From positions 4,139,501 to 4,203,500 of the forward strand of contig NC_090796.1 of assembly GCF_040054535.1 (NCBI RefSeq): DNA of 64,000 bases. The letters are read 5' to 3'. The position numbers were made by a program, and so were the translations under genes. Source of the DNA: Antennarius striatus. Its lineage: Eukaryota; Chordata; Actinopteri; Lophiiformes; Antennariidae. Below, in pieces: positions 58,074 through 64,000 of this stretch. The notes beneath the pieces are model-generated. The model was given only the letters and a program-made list of their open reading frames with translations, did no database searches and had not been told where the DNA came from. The first letter of the stretch is position 1. Each line of letters begins with the position of its first letter.

Positions 58074-58412
58074 CAAGGTGGTGTCCTCGTACAAGTACCT
58101 GGACTGGAGTACCAACACTCACTCACTGTATAAAAGGGGTCTGTTCAGGAGGCTGAGGTCTTTTGGAGTGCTGGGGCTACTCCTGAGGACTTTTTATGAC
58201 ACAGTAGTAGCCTCAGCTATTTTTCATGGGGTGGTCTGCTGGGGCAGCAGCATCACTGCGGCCGACAGGAAGAGACTGGACAGGCTGATTAGGAAGGTAG
58301 GCTATGTCCTTGGATGCTCCCTGGACTCAGTGGAGGTGGTGGTGGAGAGGAGGATGACAGCCAAGCTGTCATCGATGATGAAGAACCACTCCCACCCTCT
58401 GCAGGGCACACT
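58074..58412 (+). mobile_element. L2/CR1-like LINE (segment 2 of 3)
   Basis: The frame continues the interrupted LINE: IKVVSSYKYLDW, RRLRSFGVLGLLLRTFYDTV, VASAIFHGVVCWGSSITAAD and RKRLDRLIRKVGYVLGCSLD. At CACTAA it is interrupted by a MITE. Confidence 0.88.
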
Positions 58413-58415
58413 AAG

Positions 58416-58884
58416 GCCCCGTCCACACGATGACGGATTTTTTAAAAAATGGAACTTTTTAAAAACGCATTGAAAACGATTCGCGTCCGCACGACAGCGT
58501 TTTTAAAATAATCTCTGTCCACACGTAAACGCATCAGTGAGTTTTCGAAGACGGCTATAAGCGTGCCAAACCATGTGGTGGCAGTATTGAGTCAAATTTT
58601 ATCCAATAAGAATCCTCCGTGTTTTGTCGTCACAACACACGGGCCCATAAATAAGACGTCACAGCGGTTTTCGTCGCAGGCAAGACGTCAGCGTTATTAA
58701 AAAGTCGCGGATACACCGTCCACACGACAACGCAGACCCAGCGTTTTTAAATAAATCCACCTCGGCCAGCGTTTTTAAAAAGTTGCGTTTTCGTTCCGGA
58801 TATCTGCGTTGTCGTGTAGACGGGAGGCGTAAACGCAACAAAAAGCTGCGTTTTTAAAATATCCGTTATCGTGTGGACGGGGCT
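58416..58884. mobile_element. MITE with GGCCCCGTCCACACGA inverted ends
   Basis: A 469-bp element with ends GGCCCCGTCCACACGA and TCGTGTGGACGGGGCT. TAA flanks both sides (58413-58415 and 58885-58887), the target size and form of PIF/Harbinger elements; TAAG is also shared. The inside is full of partly inverted AAAACGC/GCGTTTT and CACACGACAACG phrases and has no ORF. Removing it restores the LINE frame. Confidence 0.8.
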
Positions 58885-58887
58885 TAA

Positions 58888-59261
58888 GATCACTGGAGAG
58901 CACCTTCAGTGATAGGTTGCTTCACCCAAGATGTGTGAAGGAACGCTATCGCAGGTCCTTCCTGCCCACAGCCGTCAGACTGTATAACCAGCAATCATCC
59001 CAGCAGACCACTCAAAGAACTCAAAGAACACAAGATTCAAAATCTGGATGACCAATGTAATCTTCAGATCTGTAGTTTGTAGTGTATAGTTTTGCAGGGT
59101 AAATATAACTGTAAATTTTGTTAATATGTTTACCATATGTGAATATGTATATTTCATATGTTGCATATGTTAATATGTATGTATATTATTTAAGTATGTA
59201 CACACACACACACCCCCGCTGCCACGATCGCACAAATTTCACCACTGTGGGACAATAAAGG

Positions 59262-59290
<29 letters not shown>
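58888..59290 (+). mobile_element. L2/CR1-like LINE 3' end (segment 3 of 3)
   Basis: The frame resumes as RSLESTFSDRLLHPRCVKER then YRRSFLPTAVRLYNQQ and ends. The 3' UTR contains GTGGGACAATAAAGGATTATT and an (ATT)n tail at 59264-59290, typical of this LINE group in fish. Confidence 0.85.
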
Positions 59291-59293
<3 letters not shown>

Positions 59294-59537
59294 CTAAGTC
59301 ATTATCATCTCAAATAAGCAATACTGCAATAATAGCTCAAACCTTGCGTGACTTTGCTCATATTCTCATTTTCTCGCTTGCCTTTCAGTCATTTTTTACT
59401 TTAACAAGAGGAAATGCGTCAAAAATGACCACATGGTTTGACCTGTCCGAACAACAAACAAAATACTTTGACCGAAAAAACATCATCTTAAAAAGATTAT
59501 TTATGTATAATTCCCCCGACTTCTCCTTCTGCATCAG
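59291..59537. other. Spacer upstream of tRNA-Arg
   Basis: AT-rich with no feature. tRNA promoters are internal. Confidence 0.5.
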
Positions 59538-59610
59538 GACCGCGTGGCCTAATGGATAAGGCGTCTGACTTCGGATCAGAAGATTGAGGGTTCGAGTCCC
59601 TTCGTGGTCG
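59538..59610 (+). tRNA. trnR-TCG: tRNA-Arg (anticodon TCG)
   Basis: A 73-base cloverleaf. The acceptor GACCGCG pairs with CGTGGTC, and the discriminator is G. The A box is TGGCCTAATGG and the B box GGTTCGAGTCC. The anticodon loop CTTCGGA sits between TCTGA and TCAGA. There is no intron. A run of T follows at 59613-59626 as the Pol III terminator. A tRNA-Arg-TCG also lies beside MRPL58 and CDR2L in human, as I recall. Confidence 0.97.
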
Positions 59611-59788
59611 GCTTTTTTTTTTTTTTAAGTATTTTTTCTATTGGTCTGTGTTTCAAGGTCGAGTTTTGAATAGTAAGATTTGAATATATTTCTACACAAA
59701 ATGGAGCACTTGGCATGAATAAAATGTGATGAACCTACGTCTCGTTTGAAATAGCAGTGGCGCGTACATCCTCTGCTAAAATATTTAA

Positions 59789-60523
59789 AGGGACAGTAAA
59801 GTTAATTTTAAGTGACATATATGTCATTCATCATTATGAAAAATAGAAGAAAATAGAAATTGTATGTGTGTAGCATCATCCGTTTGGTCAAAAAAGCTTA
59901 AAATCTGTGCCGCAGCAGCTTCCGCAGTCAGTGGTCACGTGTCACTTGCGCCCAACATAGCTTGACAGCCCTAAGAAACAATGCAGCTCTAGACACGATT
60001 TACACTAAAAGTATCATGGTTACCTGCGCGGTGAACGGTTGTCTCAACAGGACAGCAAAAATACGCCACTTTCTAATAAATTCACTGTGGAATTAATAAC
60101 AACTAGAGTAAGATGCGGTTAGCTCAATGCTAACATATGGACAATCCCATTGACGGGCTAGCGCGTTAGCATTTTTAGCGCAATACCTTCCCAGAAGGTA
60201 TTCTAAAGAACGGCAGGTCCTTGTCTTCACGTCTTTTTGCTGTTCTATTGACACAGCCGTTCATCGCGCAGGTAACCATGATACTTTTGGTGTAAATCGC
60301 GTCTAGAGCTGCATTGTTTCTTATGGCTGTCAAGCTACACTGTATGTTGGGCGCAAGTGACGTTGACGCCCACGTGACCACTGAACGCGCAAGCTGTTGC
60401 GGCGAAGATTTTAAGCTTTTTTGACCAAACGGATGATGCTACACACATAAAATTTATATCTTCTTCTATTTTTCATAATGATGAATAACATATGGGTCAC
60501 TTAAAATTAACTTTACTGTTCCT
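59789..60523. mobile_element. Kolobok-like fold-back element with THAP fragments
   Basis: A 735-bp element flanked by TTAA on both sides (59785-59788 and 60524-60527). Ends are AGGGACAGTAAAGTTAATTT and the inverted partner of AGGAACAGTAAAGTTAATTT. The inverted arms are about 290-330 bases and meet around a unique centre at about 60080-60190. Each arm carries the start of a THAP zinc-finger reading frame pointing inward: left arm (+, ATG 60016) MVTCAVNGCLNRTAK and right arm (-, ATG 60279) MVTCAMNGCVNRTAKR then DLPFFRIPSGK. TTAA targets together with THAP domains define Kolobok transposons, so this is probably a non-autonomous derivative. Confidence 0.8.
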
Positions 60524-60527
60524 TTAA

Positions 60528-60730
60528 TCTTTAGATCGTGGACACCAGTTATTCACAGCTGGTTGGTCGCGAACCCGATAACGGTGAGTGGCGGCCTTTA
60601 CCAGGGCAGTAGAAAAAATAATGTATGCTTTTCCTTTGAGGAGGACTTTTAAACAGCACGCTATCGTCAACATTCACTCCTTATACAGTACTATGTATTT
60701 AAAATATGTTTGTGATGTAACTCACAAAAA
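60528..60730. other. Spacer before initiator tRNA genes
   Basis: No feature recognised. Confidence 0.5.
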
Positions 60731-60802
60731 AGCAGAGTGGCGCAGCGGAAGCGTGCTGGGCCCATAACCCAGAGGTCGATGGATCGAAACCATCCTCTGC
60801 TA
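60731..60802 (+). tRNA. trniM-CAT: Initiator tRNA-Met (CAT), copy 1
   Basis: A 72-base gene with the vertebrate initiator hallmarks: an A1-U72 end pair (starts AGCAGAG, ends CTCTGCTA), three G-C pairs GGG/CCC around the anticodon loop CCATAAC, and GATCGAAAC instead of TTCGA in the T loop. A TTTTT terminator lies at 60807-60811. Confidence 0.98.
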
Positions 60803-61020
60803 TGTCTTTTTGCTTTTCACACATTCTCTACACAATTTCATCCATCAATCGAGCCATCCATCCATCCTCAACCGCTTGCGAGCCGTTTAGCGGAGGTAAC
60901 AATCTCACCAGGGTTCCCCTCTATATACTTCGGAGGGTGAAATATCTGCGCCACTATCGCTACTGTATGACTAAGGTTCGTCTCTATATAAACTGACTGT
61001 GCAGCTCCTTATAAGCAATC
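60803..61020. other. Spacer between the two initiator tRNA genes
   Basis: 218 bases of non-homologous sequence containing a SINE-like scrap (CCATCCATCCTCAACCGCTTG). The duplication therefore covers little more than the tRNA itself. Confidence 0.5.
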
Positions 61021-61092
61021 AGCAGAGTGGCGCAGCGGAAGCGTGCTGGGCCCATAACCCAGAGGTCGATGGATCGAAACCATCCTCTGCTA
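61021..61092 (+). tRNA. trniM-CAT: Initiator tRNA-Met (CAT), copy 2
   Basis: Identical to copy 1 over all 72 bases, 290 bases downstream in the same orientation. It is followed by TTTTC and then TTTTTTT, which can terminate Pol III. Confidence 0.98.
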
Positions 61093-61392
61093 ATATTTTC
61101 TTTTTTTGGTGATTATTCCACGATGGCTTAGTTACACAATATCACAATTGAATACAATTTCCACAGAACTGTGACAAAGCAAGCTTATAAACAAATGCAT
61201 TCTGTTCATTTAACATAACTGGGAGGATTTAAACTATGATAGCTATATCAGCAAAATTGAATTTAGACTTAAGCCAATAATTTTAAACTACATTATTTGC
61301 AAATGATGAGATGTTGATGTTGTTATTATTATTAAATTTTTATAAAAAGATTCACAAAAAAACATGACTTAATTTTTGGTAAAATTTGCTCC
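61093..61392. other. Spacer, nothing recognised
   Basis: AT-rich DNA between tRNA-Met copy 2 and the MRPL58 3' end. Confidence 0.5.
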
Positions 61393-61398
61393 TTTATT
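61393..61398 (-). promoter_or_regulatory. Poly(A) signal, MRPL58
   Basis: TTTATT on the plus strand gives AATAAA on the minus, about 90 bases past the stop codon. Confidence 0.65.
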
Positions 61399-61484
61399 CA
61401 CATTAAATGCAAAAACAACACATTTAATACTTATATTATACATAACTCACAACACAATCACAGAAGGCAGAAGATTCCTGACTA

Positions 61485-62736
61485 TCAATCGAAATCCACT
61501 CGCCTGCTCCTCTTGACAACTGAATGGATCTTCTTCTGGTTAAGTCGCTCCTTATTCCTTTGCTCCAACCTATGATACATATTTTACAATGACCTAAGAT
61601 ATATGTATAAGAGGACAGACAGAAAAAATACATTCACTGCTAAATGTCAACCTTACCTGCATGTCCTGAGAGATAAATCTTCTGCTGTTGGTTCAGGTGG
61701 CTTCACACTAGCCTCAGCGATGATGGCAGAAATCTTCTGAATGCAATCTGAAAAGTTTCTCTGCTGACTCCTGCTCAGCTCGGATGTGACCAGCAGCTCC
61801 CCGGCTTTATTGATGCGGTTTTTGTTCTGTGTTCATAGCAAAGATTTATAACAGCTTAACAATGAAGAGTATAAAAGTAAGACAATGCAGAGGATGTTTG
61901 AATCCTAGTCACTCAGCCTTTCTGCTGATATTGTAATGATTTAATAATAGCATATAAAAAGTGATGGAAATAATACTTCTTTTTGAGAATTACATTATAA
62001 TGCAAGTTCTATCTCTTAGGCGTTTCATCCTGATTTGACGCCACATAAAGACAAACCTTTTCAAAGATTTTCTGTCGGACATCTTCTGGGATCCAGTCTG
62101 CTGTGTGCAGATGGAAACGGACCTCTGCTTTGGTGTTGGCTGTGGATCGAGATGTCATTACACAAAAGAATTTACTCTATACTAAGGAAGTTCAGCACAA
62201 AATGTTCAACTCTGCCAACCTTTATTGACGTGCTGACCACCAGGACCACTGCTTCTGCTGTATGATACCGTCAGACGTTCTGAGAGCCGAAAGATTAAAT
62301 ATTTCATTCACAAAAATAATTACAACGCTTTAAAAACATTTATACTGTATGTTTATTTGTATTTTTACCGACTGGAATGTGAATCTGGGAATCCTGGAAA
62401 GGTAAGAATGAAATAAATAATTTGCTAGTAAAAATGATTCAGTTGCTGACTTGATTAAAAATTGTGCCCTGGTTGAATACATATTTTATGTATATTCTGC
62501 TTATTATGAAAAAATAAACCAACCATGAAGTCACTACTGTTCAGTGCTGGTTAGATTTGTCTTGTACTAACCTTTATGGTGTCTGTCCCTCTTGTCCCGT
62601 AACACACTGTCGACTGCCAAAAATTTTTATGAATGCAATGAATGTCAATTTTTAAAAAACTCTTAATTTCTACCCGTGAGTGGATGAGGTTTAGAATTAG
62701 TGCTCTACAACAGATACGAGCCACGCGTGCCGCCAT
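61485..62736 (-). CDS. mrpl58: Mitochondrial ribosomal protein L58 (ICT1), peptidyl-tRNA hydrolase
   Basis: Six exons on the minus strand: 62736-62572, 62393-62369, 62279-62220, 62139-62057, 61826-61657 and 61569-61485, all GT-AG and in phase, giving 195 residues (about 206 in human). Residues 1-20 ([20 protein letters not shown]) are basic without acids, a mitochondrial presequence. The catalytic loop [13 protein letters not shown] carries the GGQ that hydrolyses peptidyl-tRNA. Then come [46 protein letters not shown] and the basic C-terminal tail [20 protein letters not shown], which enters the mRNA channel of stalled ribosomes. The protein is a built-in large-subunit component that rescues stalled mitoribosomes. 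It lies beyond the tRNA cluster downstream of CDR2L but on the opposite strand. Confidence 0.95.
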
Positions 62737-62909
62737 TTTGGATTGACGTGCTTCCGACTCGCAAACGTATGAGCCACGTGATATATGCGTGTGCGTTTAC
62801 AAAGTTTACGTAGGCTTGGAATAACGCTGTAAGCAGTTTAGATTTCCCAACAGATAATAATTTATTATGTTAAGAATATTTCCTTGCATTTGGTCAAAAC
62901 ACAATAGCT
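62737..62909 (-). promoter_or_regulatory. MRPL58 promoter region
   Basis: 173 bases between the MRPL58 ATG and tRNA-Gln, with several CpGs and a palindromic CCACGTGAT E-box-like site at about 62774. No TATA box was seen. Confidence 0.4.
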
Positions 62910-62981
62910 AGGTTCCACCGAGATTTGAACTCGGATCGCTGGATTCAGAGTCCAGAGTGCTAACCATTACACCATGGAACC
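62910..62981 (-). tRNA. trnQ-CTG: tRNA-Gln (anticodon CTG)
   Basis: On the minus strand the 72-base gene starts GGTTCCATGGTGTAATGG (A box), has an anticodon loop ACTCTGAAT within CTGGA/TCCAG, and a B box AGTTCAAATCT. It ends GGAACC with T as discriminator. A GTTTTGACC follows, giving only a weak T4 terminator. Confidence 0.97.
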
Positions 62982-63079
62982 ATCTAGTTCTGTGGAAAAA
63001 AATAATTTTATATAAAGGTTCTATAATCATCTATGAACGTAAAAAAATCCATCTGTATTTTCTTCCCCTTTCTTTCCCC

Positions 63080-63330
63080 TGTATCCCGCGGGTCACGGGG
63101 AGCTGGAGCCTATCCCAGCTGGAACACAATGTGTTCCCCGCCTCCCCCGTGAGGCGGGGAACACCTCGGCCACACACAAAGACAGGCAACCACGCACGCA
63201 CACACTCACTCTTCCAAAAGCGCGTGTTTTGGAGGAGTGGGAGGAAGCCGGAGAGCCCGCAGACGGAGAGAACCCACACAGACACGGGGAGATCATGCAG
63301 ACTCCGAACAGAGCGGGACTCGGAACCGCA
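63080..63330. repeat. Dispersed SINE-like repeat, second family
   Basis: A clear copy: GGGTCACGGGGAGCTGGAGC, CACACACTCACTC, GGAGAGAACCCACACAGACA and CGGGGAGATCATGCAGACTCC. It includes a 14-base palindrome, CCCCGCCTCCCCCGTGAGGCGGGG, near 63137-63160. It directly adjoins the RTE LINE end. Confidence 0.7.
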
Positions 63331-63365
63331 ATCGTGTAACGTAAAGTTTTTGGTCAGTAGTACTA

Positions 63366-64000
63366 TCTTCTTCTTTTCCTTTCGGCTTTTCCCTTCAGGG
63401 GTCGCCACAGCGAATCAGTTTCCTCCATCTAGCCATGTCCTTTGAATCCTCTTCTCTCACACCAACTACCTTCATGTCCTCTTTCACTACATCCATAAAC
63501 CTCCTCTTTGGTCTTCCTCTAGGCCTCCTGCCTGGCAGTTCAAAACTCAGCATCCTTCTACCAATATATTCACTATCTCTCCTCTGGACATGTCCAAACC
63601 ATCTCAGTCTGGCCTCTCTGACTTTATCTCCAAAACCTCTAACATGTGCTGTCCCTCTGATGTACTCATTCCTGATCCTATCCATCCTGGTCACTCCCAG
63701 AGAGAACCTCAGCATCTTCATCTCTGCTACCTCCAGCTCTGTCTCCTGTCTTTTCTTCAGTGACACTGTCTCTAGGCCAAACAACATCGCTGGTCTCACC
63801 ACAGTTTTGTACACCTTTCCTTTCATTTTAGCTGAAACTCTTCTATCACACATCACACCTGACAATCACACCTGACACTTTCCTCCACCCATTCCATCCT
63901 GCCTGTACACGCTTCTTCACCTCTTTTCCACACTCTCCATTGCTCTGGACTGTTGAGCCTAAGTACTTAAAATCCTCCACCTTCTTGATCTCTTCTCCCT
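63366..64000 (-). mobile_element. RTE-like LINE 3' part, continues past the window
   Basis: Same family and orientation as 26472-27540, sharing the 3' end (CCTGAAGGGAAAAGCCGAAAGG). The frame 63865-63395 has MLFGLETVSLKKRQETELEV, TAHVRGFGDKVREARLRWFG and RRFMDVVKEDMKVVGVREED. A 12-base duplication at about 63851-63875 (CACACCTGACA) breaks the frame upstream. The RT core lies beyond the window. Confidence 0.85.

Overview
The window is nuclear DNA from a ray-finned (teleost) fish. It has vertebrate intron-exon genes, long CA, TA, GATA and ATCT microsatellites, Tc1, hAT and Kolobok-type DNA transposons, RTE- and L2-like LINEs, tRNA-derived SINEs and a young endogenous retrovirus. The species cannot be named from the sequence alone. 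The gene content (SAP30BP, two SMIM micropeptide genes, CDR2L, MRPL58 and a tRNA-Arg) matches a block I recall from human 17q25.1, although order and orientation have changed.

Layout. 1-14.7 kb: the 3' seven coding exons of SAP30BP (+), with SINE copies and MITE fragments in its introns. 14.7-20.3 kb: an inverted duplication of about 0.6-0.7 kb per arm. The left arm is the SAP30BP 3' UTR and the right arm lies in the SMIM5 3' region. Between the arms sits a complete two-exon SMIM6 (endoregulin-like) micropeptide gene (-). 20.4-24.8 kb: a complete two-exon SMIM5 gene (-), whose intron holds an intact Tc1 transposon and the env-LTR end of an old retrovirus. 24.8-36.2 kb: transposon-rich intergenic DNA with an RTE LINE fragment, a dead Tc1-like fragment and a LINE with endonuclease and RT domains. 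36.3-46.9 kb: complete CDR2L (six coding exons, +) with a CpG-rich promoter; a hAT element with an 8-bp target duplication lies in intron 1. 47.8-59.3 kb: a nested stack in which an L2-like LINE was entered by an 8.94-kb retrovirus and, separately, by a small MITE. 59.5-63.0 kb: tRNA-Arg(TCG), a THAP-bearing Kolobok fold-back element, two identical initiator tRNA-Met genes, MRPL58 (six exons, -) and tRNA-Gln(CTG). 63.1-64 kb: a SINE-like repeat and a second RTE LINE end.

How the genes relate. SAP30BP is a nuclear co-repressor and splicing cofactor. SMIM5 and SMIM6 encode single-pass membrane micropeptides. CDR2L is a cytoplasmic coiled-coil protein. MRPL58 is the mitoribosomal GGQ release factor. 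They share neighbourhood rather than a pathway. SMIM5 and SMIM6 are tandem on the minus strand, facing the tail of SAP30BP, and the shared 3'-UTR inverted repeat physically links the two transcription units.

Most worth following up: the 3'-UTR inverted repeat around SMIM6; the two micropeptide genes, invisible to simple ORF calling; the retrovirus (identical 646-bp LTRs, tRNA-Trp primer site, in-frame UGA between gag and pol, a long uncharacterised protease-RT linker, a small membrane-protein ORF in its leader, truncated env); and the Kolobok fold-back carrying two facing THAP fragments.
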